From positions 1 to 64,000 of the forward strand of contig JBPCMS010000078.1 in assembly GCA_051002015.1 (NCBI GenBank): a DNA stretch of 64,000 bases, read 5' to 3'. The notes beneath the pieces were generated by a model. It did not search any database, had not been told where the DNA came from, and saw only the letters and a list, made by a program, of their open reading frames with translations. Each line of letters starts with the position of its first letter. Position 1 is the stretch's first letter. Of the stretch, positions 16,477-23,839 are shown one piece after another. The position numbers were made by a program, and so were the translations under genes. This DNA comes from JACDBE01 sp051002015. GTDB lineage: Bacteria; Actinomycetota; Acidimicrobiia; Spongiisociales; UBA5794.

Positions 16477-16731
16477 ATGCACGAGGCGCCCGACGTCCAC
16501 AACTTCGGTGACACCGGCAAGGGGCTCAAGCTGAAGACGGGGATGGCGCTGGCCATCGAGCCGATGTTCAACCTGGGCGGCGAGGAGACGTTGACCCTCG
16601 AGGACGGCTGGACCGTGGTCACCGCCGACGGCTCGATCTCCGCCCACTTCGAGCACACCGTGCTGCTCACCGAGAAGGGGTCGTTGGTGTCGACCCTGCC
16701 CGAACCGGTCCTGGTCGAGGCCCGTCGCTGA
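16477..16731 (+). pseudogene. Duplicated 3' end of map (methionine aminopeptidase fragment)
   Basis: This stretch repeats the last 240 bases of map (14692-14931) with only four substitutions, then diverges to end VEARR instead of VGA. It encodes 84 residues from MHEAPDVHNF to the stop. It holds only the two C-terminal Glu ligands, so it cannot be an active enzyme. With the intact map it brackets the TIGR02587/TIGR02588/Rieske block as direct repeats, which fits a duplication-associated insertion. Confidence 0.92.
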
Positions 16732-16808
16732 ACCCGTCGACAAGTGGGACGTCGGTATGGACAGACCACGAGCCGGCCGGGGGAAGCGGCCCGACGAGAG
16801 AGGGGCGA

Positions 16809-17303
16809 TCAGGAGGTTCGTCCGGCGGCCACCCGCCACTCGTGATCGGTGGAAGCGCCGGCCTTTGTTGCCTCGAGAACTGCGTCGATCTCTTCCTGGG
16901 TGAGCTCACTGACCAGGCAGAACTCGTTGCCGAACGGGTCTTGCATGACGGCCCAGTCGAGCACCGGTGGTTGGTCGCCGTGGGAACCGGGTCGCGGGTA
17001 GAGAGTGGGTGGCTTCTTGACCGATCCGCCAAGAGCAACGATCTGTTCGATGGCGCGGTCGGTCCCCTCGTTCGGAGTGAGGTCGATGTGTACTCGGTTG
17101 GTCCACCGACCTTTGGGCGCATCGACCACGTGAAGGATGAACTCGTGTTTCCATGGATCCTTCTGGCCCAGATAGCCGAAGCGACCATGCCAACCACTAC
17201 GGGTTCCTATTATCTCCAGGCCGGTCAGTTCCGACCAGAACTCATAGCCAACAGTGAGATCACCGACATCGATGACCGTGCAGCGGTATGTCCCTATCCC
17301 CAT
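16809..17303 (-). CDS. Glyoxalase/bleomycin-resistance (VOC) superfamily protein
   Basis: A 164-residue protein with paired beta-alpha-beta-beta-beta modules typical of the vicinal oxygen chelate fold. It starts GTYRCTVIDVGDLTVGYEFW, and has a C-terminal metal-side motif (WAVMQDPFGNEFCLV) common in actinobacterial VOC proteins. The substrate cannot be deduced. It sits 9 bases downstream of a cupin gene in an apparent two-gene operon under a PadR-type operator. Codon usage is less GC-biased than in the ribosomal genes, suggesting acquisition. Confidence 0.8.
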   Translation of the reverse strand: MGIGTYRCTVIDVGDLTVGYEFWSELTGLEIIGTRSGWHGRFGYLGQKDPWKHEFILHVVDAPKGRWTNRVHIDLTPNEGTDRAIEQIVALGGSVKKPPTLYPRPGSHGDQPPVLDWAVMQDPFGNEFCLVSELTQEEIDAVLEATKAGASTDHEWRVAAGRTS

Positions 17304-17312
17304 CTACGGAAC

Positions 17313-17678
17313 CTAGCCGCCCATTTGCTGCCTTGCGTGCTCGCCGAACTGACGCATCGGTCCCACCGGGCCGACCTCGAGGAACACGACGACCTCATCG
17401 GTCCAGGCGGTGTGGCCGGCCGGCCAATAGTAGAGCTGGCCCGCTTGCGTGGTCTCTTCGGTGCCGTCCGCATGACGAAGGTGGATCGATCCTTCGAGGA
17501 CTAGCCCCCAGTGGGGGCTGGGGCACCGGTCGCCGGGCAATCCTTTGAGCACGGGTGACAGGTCGGTGCCCGCAGGCACCCGTGCATATCGGACGGCCAT
17601 CTCGCCCCATTCTGCATAGCGAGTGCTGAGCTCACCCTGCTCCAGCTCGATGGGGACCTCGTCGATCGTCTGTCTCAT
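17313..17678 (-). CDS. Cupin-domain protein
   Basis: A 121-residue single-domain cupin. WGLVLEGSIHLRHADGTEET and the following GQLYYWPAGHTAWTDE resemble the two cupin motifs, though the metal-ligand histidines are only partly conserved. AGGAG lies 6 bases before the ATG at 17678. It is the first gene of a cupin-VOC operon whose promoter (17788-17816) carries an inverted-repeat operator. Likely small-molecule binding or detoxification; substrate unknown. Confidence 0.75.
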   Translation of the reverse strand: MRQTIDEVPIELEQGELSTRYAEWGEMAVRYARVPAGTDLSPVLKGLPGDRCPSPHWGLVLEGSIHLRHADGTEETTQAGQLYYWPAGHTAWTDEVVVFLEVGPVGPMRQFGEHARQQMGG

Positions 17679-17779
17679 TGTTGCTCCTAGTCCTCAGGCG
17701 GCTTTCCACGGGCTCGACGCAGCGGTCCGGTTTCCGGCGGCGACCCTTCCGAGTCCACCACCCCTCCTCTGCTATCGTT

Positions 17780-17816
17780 GCGAGTAGAATCTACTCGCCT
17801 TGCGAGTAGATGTCAA
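17780..17816 (-). promoter_or_regulatory. Promoter and PadR-type operator of the cupin-VOC operon
   Basis: On the minus strand TTGACA (17816-17811) and TAGATT (17793-17788) are separated by exactly 17 bases, a near-consensus promoter pointing at the cupin gene. The plus strand reads GCGAGTAGA-A-TCTACTCGC (17780-17798), a perfect 9-bp inverted repeat, and a third GCGAGTAGA at 17802-17810. The half-sites fill the spacer and overlap the -10, so bound repressor would block polymerase. A related TACTCGC/GCGAGCA site precedes the nearby padR gene. Confidence 0.75.
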
Positions 17817-17829
17817 CAGGAAGATTATG

Positions 17830-17984
17830 CTACGGCACCCGCGCTACCGGCGTGCGGTAGTACCCGTTCGGTTCGACTTCGGTCCAGACGAGGATCTCGA
17901 GGGCGCGCAGCGGTGTGACCGTGTATCCGCGGACCGCCAGGTCGCCACAGACGGCTTCGAGGACGGGCGGCGCTTGGCGGCAGC
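17830..17984 (-). pseudogene. Possible coding remnant downstream of padR
   Basis: Immediately after the padR stop, in another frame, about 50 minus-strand codons read with very high G/C at third positions. They include GDLAVRGYTVTPLRALEILV and end YYRTPVARVP and a stop. No start codon of its own is visible, since upstream sequence in that frame is a shadow of padR. It looks like the C-terminal stub of a lost gene; the family is not recognised. Chance is possible. Confidence 0.25.
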
Positions 17985-18695
17985 TCAACCGGAGGTCTTG
18001 CCTCTGCCGCGATCCCGTATGCGCTCGAGCCGTTCCCTGGTCGCCGGCGTGATCGACGAATCGGTCGTCGACGGCCACTCGCTGACTTCGGCGGCGGCCG
18101 TGGTCAGGGATGCCTCGATGTCGACCAGGAGGGTGGTGGTGACATCGATGACGCGGGTGACGACGTGGAGCCGTTCCGGGAACTGGGGACGATCGTGAAC
18201 CACGAGGCGCTCATGGTCCGAGCCACCAACGCCCTCTTCGAGCATCCACAGCGGACCGCCCTCTTCGAGGTACTCGTCGACAAACCCGAGCAGGGTATCG
18301 AGCATCGACCGCGCCATCCGGGCCGTCGCCTCCATGGATCCGACCATGTCCTCGACGCTGCCCTGATCGCCGTAGAACATCCGGACGAGCCCCTCGATCT
18401 CGAGGCGAGGCTCTTCAGGTTCGGTGCTCAGCCACTCCTCCATGGCCCTCCTCCCCTCGGGAGTGATCGTGTACCGGTTTCTGTGCCGCTTGCCTACCGG
18501 CTCACGTTCCACGCTCGCCCAACCCAGATCGATCAGACGTTTCTGTTCCCGGTACAGGTGACCCTCCGAGGATGGCCACACGAACCGCAAACTGCGACGA
18601 AGCTGGTTGGTGAGCTCGTAACCGGTCCATGATCTGGCAGCAAGAAGCCCTAACAGCGCATAAGTAGTGGGAGAAGGCTGTTTCACCAGACCCAT
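17985..18695 (-). CDS. PadR-family transcriptional regulator
   Basis: A 236-residue PadR regulator. The N-terminal winged helix is recognisable: TTYALLGLLAARSWTGYELT, the recognition region FVWPSSEGHLYREQKRLIDL and the wing KRHRNRYTITPEGRRAMEEW. A C-terminal helical dimerisation domain of about 100 residues follows. ATG 18695 is preceded within three bases by an inverted-repeat site that matches the operator of the neighbouring cupin-VOC operon, so it probably represses both itself and that operon. Effector unknown. Confidence 0.9.
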   Translation of the reverse strand: MGLVKQPSPTTYALLGLLAARSWTGYELTNQLRRSLRFVWPSSEGHLYREQKRLIDLGWASVEREPVGKRHRNRYTITPEGRRAMEEWLSTEPEEPRLEIEGLVRMFYGDQGSVEDMVGSMEATARMARSMLDTLLGFVDEYLEEGGPLWMLEEGVGGSDHERLVVHDRPQFPERLHVVTRVIDVTTTLLVDIEASLTTAAAEVSEWPSTTDSSITPATRERLERIRDRGRGKTSG

Positions 18696-18697
18696 AT

Positions 18698-18714
18698 TAC
18701 TCGCAATGCGAGCA
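18698..18714. promoter_or_regulatory. Candidate PadR autoregulatory operator
   Basis: TACTCGC-AAT-GCGAGCA, an almost perfect inverted repeat, lies directly before the padR start codon (18695). Its half-site matches the GCGAGTA half-sites at 17780-17810. Position against the start suggests a very short or leaderless transcript and self-repression. Confidence 0.6.
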
Positions 18715-18766
18715 TTTGTGACCTGGAGGCGCCTCGGGTTCGCCGTTCCGGTGCGCCGCGGTCGGC

Positions 18767-19501
18767 TCAGCGGTCGACGGGGACCAGGCGCTCGGCGACG
18801 GCAAGCGCCTCGGCCAGCGTGGTGTCCGCCTCGATCCTGACCAGCACCCCGTGTCTGGTCGTCACCAGGGTGCTTCCCGCCAGCCGGGCCCGGTCTCGTA
18901 AGGGGTTTCCCTCGGTGTCGAGCACGACCAGGGTGTGGGGGGCGCCCTCGATCCACAGCCCCGGAGCACCGCCGACCGTCACCTGCTGGATCTCCGTCCC
19001 GGAGCCGATCTCCTTGCCGATCAGGCCCTCGGTGGCGGTCCCGTCGAGCTGGGTGATCAGCAGCCGCCACCCATCGGTGGGCGACCCGTAGGCAAGGGTG
19101 ACCATCCCACCGGGGACGGTGAAGTCGACGAACACCGCGTCCGGCTCGACCTGGTTGAGCCCGACCAGGTTGAACGAGGCCGCCTCGGCGGCGTCGTCGA
19201 GCGTGGTGAGCTGGCCGAGGCTGCGTACGGTCGATGCCGGGGTGAGATCGGCGACCTGGGTTATCTCCAGTGGGCCGATCCCGATGAGGTCGGCAACGGC
19301 CCTTCTGGTGGTGGGGATGACCGCGGTGAGGATGACGGCGATGGCGGCCGCCGCCGCCACCATCCGCCACGGGGAGCGGCGGGGCACCGGCGGCGCCGCG
19401 ATCCGATCGGTCACCGCCTCGACCAGCGGCGGGGTGGTCGGGAACACGATCTCGGACCGCAGCGAGTCGAGCATCGACCCGAGGGCATCGTGGGCGGTCA
19501 T
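18767..19501 (-). CDS. Membrane protein co-transcribed with ECF sigma factor (possible anti-sigma)
   Basis: A 244-residue protein with a short cytoplasmic N-terminus, one membrane segment at about residues 47-63 (MVAAAAAIAVILTAVIP) and an extracytoplasmic C-terminal domain rich in beta-strand. Its ATG overlaps the sigma-factor stop (ATGA), the usual sigma/anti-sigma arrangement. The HxxxCxxC zinc anti-sigma motif is absent. Resembles DUF4367-type or anti-sigma-like sensor proteins; the role is inferred from context. Confidence 0.65.
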   Translation of the reverse strand: MTAHDALGSMLDSLRSEIVFPTTPPLVEAVTDRIAAPPVPRRSPWRMVAAAAAIAVILTAVIPTTRRAVADLIGIGPLEITQVADLTPASTVRSLGQLTTLDDAAEAASFNLVGLNQVEPDAVFVDFTVPGGMVTLAYGSPTDGWRLLITQLDGTATEGLIGKEIGSGTEIQQVTVGGAPGLWIEGAPHTLVVLDTEGNPLRDRARLAGSTLVTTRHGVLVRIEADTTLAEALAVAERLVPVDR

Positions 19502-20079
19502 GGCATCCTTCCCCCCAGATCGGTGCGGAGGTGCTCCATCGCCCTCCACAGCCGCGACTTCACCGTTCCCTTGGGGATCCCGGCGGCCGCCGCCGTCTCC
19601 GCCTCGCTGAGCTGGAGGTAGTAGCGGAGCCCGACCACGAGCCGCTCACCATCGGGGAGGCGGTTGACGGCATCGAGCAGGGCTCGTCTGGTTTCCGCCG
19701 CCTCGGCCTCCTGCTCCGGGGTCAGGTCGGGGACGTCGGGGGCCAGTCGGATCGACCGCGCCTCGTATGCCAGCCTGCGACCAGACGACCGGCGTCGATT
19801 GCGGGCCTCGTTGGCGACGATGGTGAGCAGCCACGGCCGGAACGGGCGGCGCGGGTCGAACCGGTGGAGCGACACGTATGCCTTCACAAAGCCCTCCTGG
19901 GCGGCGTCCTCGGCGTCCGTTGCCGACCCGGTGACCAGGTAGGCCACCCGGAAGGCGAGCTGCTGGTGGATGGCCACCAGCCGGGCGTAGGCCGCCTGGT
20001 CGCCGTCCCGCGCCCTGGTCGCCAGCTCGACCTGGTCGGGTGGCGGGGCGTCATCGGCCGGGTCGAGCTCAGGGGGCAC
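19498..20079 (-). CDS. ECF-type RNA polymerase sigma factor
   Basis: A 193-residue extracytoplasmic-function sigma factor. The sigma-2 region contains DAEDAAQEGFVKAYVSLHRF, then PRRPFRPWLLTIVANEARNR. The sigma-4 region contains LPDGERLVVGLRYYLQLSEA, then GIPKGTVKSRLWRAMEHLR. It starts at GTG 20079. A minus-strand mini-ORF with a strong ribosome site (20069-20143) overlaps the start, and the downstream gene encodes its likely membrane partner. The regulon is unknown. Confidence 0.92.
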   Translation of the reverse strand: MPPELDPADDAPPPDQVELATRARDGDQAAYARLVAIHQQLAFRVAYLVTGSATDAEDAAQEGFVKAYVSLHRFDPRRPFRPWLLTIVANEARNRRRSSGRRLAYEARSIRLAPDVPDLTPEQEAEAAETRRALLDAVNRLPDGERLVVGLRYYLQLSEAETAAAAGIPKGTVKSRLWRAMEHLRTDLGGRMP

Positions 20080-20143
20080 CGGAACGCCGTCGGCCGGTTG
20101 CCGCCGCCGATGCGACCCAGACTACGAGCGCCCCACCCTTCAC
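20069..20143 (-). CDS. Candidate upstream mini-ORF overlapping the sigma-factor start
   Basis: A 24-codon reading frame starts at GTG 20143 with AAGGAG 8 bases upstream, the best ribosome site near the sigma gene, whose own GTG has none. It reads MKGGALVVWVASAAATGRRR and a few more residues, and stops ten bases past the sigma start. It could couple translation onto the sigma gene. Short size makes it tentative. Confidence 0.3.
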   Translation of the reverse strand: MKGGALVVWVASAAATGRRRSGAP

Positions 20144-20216
20144 GACGGATCCTCCTTGTGATCGTCCGTCGCCGTTGGTACTCCGCCGCGGTCGATCCGG
20201 TTCGCGGCGGCGGCGG

Positions 20217-20939
20217 TCAGGACAACTCGTCGAGGTATCTGGGGAGCATCGCCCGCCACGTCGGCCAGTCGTGGGGCCAGGTCTCGTCCCACTGGTCGAC
20301 CCGGTTGGGGATGTCCTTGGCGCCGAGGGCGTTGGCCATCTGCCAGGTTCGCTCCGGAAACTCCCAGGCTCCGCTCCCCGTGGCGAACAGGACAAACCGG
20401 GTGCGGAGCAGGTCGAGCTGCCATCCATTGAGGTCTGGGAGGAAATGCAGCGGCGACGAGTAGTAGAAGTCGTCGCTCCAATGCCCGTGGAGCCGGTCGG
20501 ACAGGTCGTAGGTGCCGCTCATGCACAGCGCCGCCCGGAACAGATCGGGGTGTCTGGTCAGCAGCTCGACGGCCCAGAAGGCGCCAACGGACGCTCCGGC
20601 CGAGATCACGGTGATGCCTTCGTCGTTGCAGTCGGAGCGGATGGCAGGGACCACCTCCTCGGCGATGAAGCGGTCGAACTGGTTCTGCAGCCACATCGAG
20701 TGGCGGGGGTCGTCGCCCATCATCCACGACCGGCCCGAGATCGAGTCGACCGAGTACACCTTGATCCGCCTGGCGGCGAGCAGGTCGGCCACCGAGCTGA
20801 TGGCGTGGAACCGCTCCGCTTCCTCGGCGTCCCCCCCAGCGGTGGGAAAGAGCAGCACCGGGGTGCCGACGGTGCCCCACCGGGCCAGGGTGGCGTTCTG
20901 CTGGACCCGATCCGAATACCAGTACTCCACCGCCTTCAT
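20217..20939 (-). CDS. Alpha/beta-hydrolase esterase (EstA/PF00756-like), second of pair
   Basis: A 240-residue esterase-type hydrolase. The stretch DEGITVISAGASVGAFWAVE holds the G-x-S-x-G nucleophile elbow (GASVG). LLFPTAGGDAEE resembles the oxyanion strand, and a late His occurs in ETWPHDWPTWR. There is no signal peptide, so it is probably cytoplasmic. Its ATG overlaps the stop of the ATP-grasp gene (ATGA), so the two are translationally coupled in a three-gene operon with another esterase. Substrate unknown. Confidence 0.8.
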   Translation of the reverse strand: MKAVEYWYSDRVQQNATLARWGTVGTPVLLFPTAGGDAEEAERFHAISSVADLLAARRIKVYSVDSISGRSWMMGDDPRHSMWLQNQFDRFIAEEVVPAIRSDCNDEGITVISAGASVGAFWAVELLTRHPDLFRAALCMSGTYDLSDRLHGHWSDDFYYSSPLHFLPDLNGWQLDLLRTRFVLFATGSGAWEFPERTWQMANALGAKDIPNRVDQWDETWPHDWPTWRAMLPRYLDELS

Positions 20940-22231
20940 GCCGTCCCCCCTTCGCCTTCCGCCGTCGACGACGCACCGGCGAGACGATCGGTCTCGGTGT
21001 GGCGCCAGAACTGGACGAGCCCGTAGAAGTGGTCGGTGAACTGGTCGACCTCGTGGGCGGGGAACAGCGTCGCCACCTTGCGCCTGATGATCTCCCTGAC
21101 CCGCTCGGTCCCGAAGTAGTCGAGGGCGACTTGGTCGAGATCGTCCAGGTTCTCGGCGCAGAAGCTCTCGAAGCGGTCGGCGTCGAGGCGTTCCCTGGAG
21201 AGGCGGCCCATCGCCGCCAGCCGCTCCTCCGGATCCTCGATGGCTTCGGCGATGTCGAAGTAGTCCCTCCAACCCAGGTCGTGGCGCATCTTGCGCTTGG
21301 TGGCGGCGCAGAACAGCGACCAGCGCAGCAGCGCCTTCACCAGCCAGGGCAGGTGGTAGTGCAGCGAGGTCACCTGCGAGTCGGGGTTGGCGTTGGCGAA
21401 GTCGATCGGATAGAACACCCCGTCCTTTCGCAGCGCCTCGCACGAGTTGAAGTCCCACCCGAAGAAGGTGTTGATGGTCAGGGTCAGGTTGGTCAGGTGG
21501 TCCCACTCGGCGCCGTCGACGAAGTTGAAGCCCACCTTGTAGCGGTCGTGGAGCGGGGCGTCAGGGTCGTAGCGGATGATGTTGATCTGGGGTCCGACGC
21601 CGAGGCAGCGCACGAACAGGTCGAAGGGGTGGACCGCCTTCTGGATGTGCATGATGCGCGAACCGGACGACTCGTAGGCGGCGACCAGGGCGTCCCCGTC
21701 GTCGATCTTGCTCACCCCGACCCAGGCGCCGCCGTCGTACGGCTTCATGAACAGCGGGTAGCCCATCCGGTCCCCGAGCGCCTTCAGGTCGAACATCTGG
21801 GCGTAGCGGTGGAGGGTGACGTCGAGATCGGCCTCGAGCGGGTCGGTGCGGCGGTACTCCTTCGGGGGCAGCAGCCAGGTCTCGGGGACGTTCGCCCCCA
21901 GCCGCATCAGGGCGGCGTACGAGGTGTGCTTCTGCATCGCCTGCAGCGTGAATGGATTGTTGAGGACGTACAGGTCGTCCTTCACCACCGCCTTCTTGAT
22001 CCATTCCCGGCTGGTGTGGTACCAGGGGGTGAGCCGGTCGAGCACCACGTCGTAGCTGACGGGCTGATCGAGGTCGAAGGGCTCGATGGTGATGCGATCG
22101 GTCTCGAAGTCGACGGTGTCGCCGTCGACGGTCACGACCGGGGCGAGCTGGGCGAGGATGTCCTCGTAGAACTGGGGCCAGCAGAGATCGGCGCCCAGGG
22201 AGAGGCCGATGCGTCGGGTGTGGTGGCTCAT
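20936..22231 (-). CDS. ATP-grasp superfamily ligase-like protein, uncharacterised
   Basis: A 431-residue protein with an ATP-grasp layout. The N-terminal pre-ATP domain starts IGLSLGADLCWPQFYEDILA, and the central nucleotide-binding lysine strand is YPLFMKPYDGGAWVGVSKID. A C-terminal acidic/Asn metal-binding element lies in VFYPIDFANANPDSQ. The fold class (RimK/carboxylate-amine ligase relatives) implies ATP-dependent amide or ester bond formation, but I do not recognise a characterised subfamily. It lies between two esterase-type hydrolase genes, 58 bases after the first and overlapping the second. Confidence 0.78.
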   Translation of the reverse strand: MSHHTRRIGLSLGADLCWPQFYEDILAQLAPVVTVDGDTVDFETDRITIEPFDLDQPVSYDVVLDRLTPWYHTSREWIKKAVVKDDLYVLNNPFTLQAMQKHTSYAALMRLGANVPETWLLPPKEYRRTDPLEADLDVTLHRYAQMFDLKALGDRMGYPLFMKPYDGGAWVGVSKIDDGDALVAAYESSGSRIMHIQKAVHPFDLFVRCLGVGPQINIIRYDPDAPLHDRYKVGFNFVDGAEWDHLTNLTLTINTFFGWDFNSCEALRKDGVFYPIDFANANPDSQVTSLHYHLPWLVKALLRWSLFCAATKRKMRHDLGWRDYFDIAEAIEDPEERLAAMGRLSRERLDADRFESFCAENLDDLDQVALDYFGTERVREIIRRKVATLFPAHEVDQFTDHFYGLVQFWRHTETDRLAGASSTAEGEGGTA

Positions 22232-22289
22232 AGCCCCAAGTTACTGCGCGGCCGCACCGGCCGGCAGCCGGCAAACGACCGACCATTGC

Positions 22290-23429
22290 TCATGGCAGCC
22301 CGGCGGGCAGCAGGTCCAGGAGCGCACCGCCCAGCAGGTTGCGCCAGCTCTGCCAATGGTGGCCGTCCGCCACCTCCTCGTATTGCACCGCCATCCCGGT
22401 GGCCTCGAGCACGATGCGGAAGGCCCGATTGTCGGCCACCAGCCCCTCGAAGGTCCCAACCGCCATCCACACCTGGTCGGATGGCTGTCCCGGGTTCTCG
22501 GTGAATGCCTTCATGAAGGCGATGACCGGCTCGAACAGCGGCCCACGGCGCATCGGTCCCCCGGTGGCGGTGACGAACGAGCCCGACAGCAGGATGGTCG
22601 AGGCGAAGGTTCCCGGGTGGTACCACGCCGTGGCCAGGCTGGCCACCGCCCCCAGGCTGCTGCCGCCGATGACCCGGAGTGCCGGGTCGTCGGTGGTGTG
22701 GAACCCGGTGGCGAGCCGGGGGAGCACGTCTTCCACCACGAAGTCGGCGTGGGTCTCCGAGGCGGTGTACTCCTCGCTGCGGTGGACCGGGTCGAGCAGG
22801 GCGACCACGGCGGGCCGCACCGCCCCGGCCCCGAACAGGTTGTCGAGCACCGTGGCCAGCGAGGCGTACTCCACCATGTCGCTGCCGTCGTGGAGCACCA
22901 CCAGCGGGTAGGGGCCGTCATCGGGGAAGCAGGGTGGCAGGTACACCGACACCAGACGGCGGTCGCCGAAGGCGCTCTTCTCGATCTCGAATGCCTCGAG
23001 CGTCCCGGGGGCGCCGCCGTTCGGGTTCACCCAGCTCGGCTCGACGTAGCCGGGGGCGTGAGCGACCGAGTTCGACCCGAACGGGTCCGATGCGGTGCGG
23101 CGGTTGAGGGGGTCGAGGATGCGGTCGGTGCGGTCGATGCCCACCACCTCGAGCTTGTACTCGACCCGGCTCCCGGGGGGCAGCGCGACCGTGACGTGCC
23201 ACAGATCGCTGTCTTCGACTCGCTCCATCGGGGGGAACTCGGGGAACCGCGCCATGAAATGGACGACATCCACCGACTCGGCGTCCCCGACGTAGGCAAA
23301 GGTGGTGGCGCCGTCGACGGTGTAGGGGGCTCCGGCCCTGGCGATGCGGCGCCGCAGGTAGGCGGGCGCCATGTTGCGGGCGGCGATGGCGAGCATGTCG
23401 GGAAGGGGAAGCGGGGTGAGGGCTGCCAT
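22290..23429 (-). CDS. Enterochelin-esterase-like hydrolase with N-terminal beta-sandwich domain
   Basis: A 379-residue protein. Residues about 35-125 look like the early-set/CBM-like N-domain of Fes-type enterochelin esterases (TFAYVGDAESVDVVHFMARF, then DLWHVTVALPPGSRVEYKLE). The C-terminal alpha/beta-hydrolase domain has LVVLHDGSDMVEYA, the nucleophile elbow GGSSLGAVAS and a C-terminal His in VADGHHWQSW. ATG 23429 is chosen because it directly precedes the conserved part. First gene of the esterase/ATP-grasp/esterase operon, divergent from the alpha cluster. No siderophore genes are nearby. Confidence 0.8.
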   Translation of the reverse strand: MAALTPLPLPDMLAIAARNMAPAYLRRRIARAGAPYTVDGATTFAYVGDAESVDVVHFMARFPEFPPMERVEDSDLWHVTVALPPGSRVEYKLEVVGIDRTDRILDPLNRRTASDPFGSNSVAHAPGYVEPSWVNPNGGAPGTLEAFEIEKSAFGDRRLVSVYLPPCFPDDGPYPLVVLHDGSDMVEYASLATVLDNLFGAGAVRPAVVALLDPVHRSEEYTASETHADFVVEDVLPRLATGFHTTDDPALRVIGGSSLGAVASLATAWYHPGTFASTILLSGSFVTATGGPMRRGPLFEPVIAFMKAFTENPGQPSDQVWMAVGTFEGLVADNRAFRIVLEATGMAVQYEEVADGHHWQSWRNLLGGALLDLLPAGLP

Positions 23430-23551
23430 TGCCGGCGGGAGGCTAGCGGCGCCGTTTCCCCTCGCCATCGATCCAATGCGGGCTACCATCAGGGCGTCTC
23501 GACCCGTCGAGCCGACGTTCCGAGGGAGCGCTGGTTCAATTCGTGCGCGAT

Positions 23552-23581
23552 TTGCCCGGATATCCGAGCGGGGCCTATCAT
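23552..23581 (+). promoter_or_regulatory. Putative alpha-operon promoter
   Basis: TTGCCC (23552-23557) and TATCAT (23576-23581) are separated by 18 bases, in the divergent gap between the esterase gene and rpmJ. This matches the layout at the S10 operon (TTGCCC, 18, TACACT). Transcription would begin near 23588, leaving a 135-base leader. Confidence 0.6.
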
Positions 23582-23585
23582 CATG

Positions 23586-23614
23586 GCCTGGTTCCCTTCG
23601 GGTGCCAGGCTTTT
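23586..23614 (+). other. Hairpin with short T-run in the rpmJ leader
   Basis: GCCTGG (23586-23591) pairs with CCAGGC (23605-23610), followed by TTTT. It lies exactly at the predicted 5' end of the alpha-operon transcript. It could protect the 5' end or act as a weak attenuator; the six-pair stem makes strong termination unlikely. Confidence 0.4.
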
Positions 23615-23722
23615 CCATGGGAGCGACCGCTGGCGCCCAACGTCGCCTCCGAGGCCGCGATGAGGGGTCGGACCGCTTCCGGACCGCAGTTCCGGAGGTC
23701 GAAACGCGACAGGTTCAGGGGT

Positions 23723-23836
23723 ATGAAGGTCTCAGCGTCCGCCAAGAAGATGTGTGAGAAGTGCCGGATCATCCGGAGACACGGTCGTGTCTGGGTGATC
23801 TGCTCCAACCCACGTCACAAGCAGCGTCAGGGGTAA
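23723..23836 (+). CDS. rpmJ: 50S ribosomal protein L36
   Basis: L36 of 37 residues, beginning MKVSASAKKMCEKCRIIRRH, with the C-x2-C...C-x4-H zinc site (CEKC, CSNPRH). It is the first gene of the alpha cluster here; infA, which usually precedes it, is absent. The in-frame upstream sequence open to 23543 is not L36-like. AGGTTCAGGGG provides the ribosome site. Confidence 0.96.
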   Translation: MKVSASAKKMCEKCRIIRRHGRVWVICSNPRHKQRQG

Positions 23837-23839
23837 TCG

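Noticed and set aside
17800..18198. Plus-strand frame overlapping padR and its operator region
   Set aside because: No family resemblance, starts inside the operator, and is antisense to a clear PadR protein.
22209..23663. 484-codon plus-strand frame opposite the esterase operon
   Set aside because: Composition is His/Gly/Val/Arg-rich antisense noise. The minus-strand genes have clear catalytic motifs.
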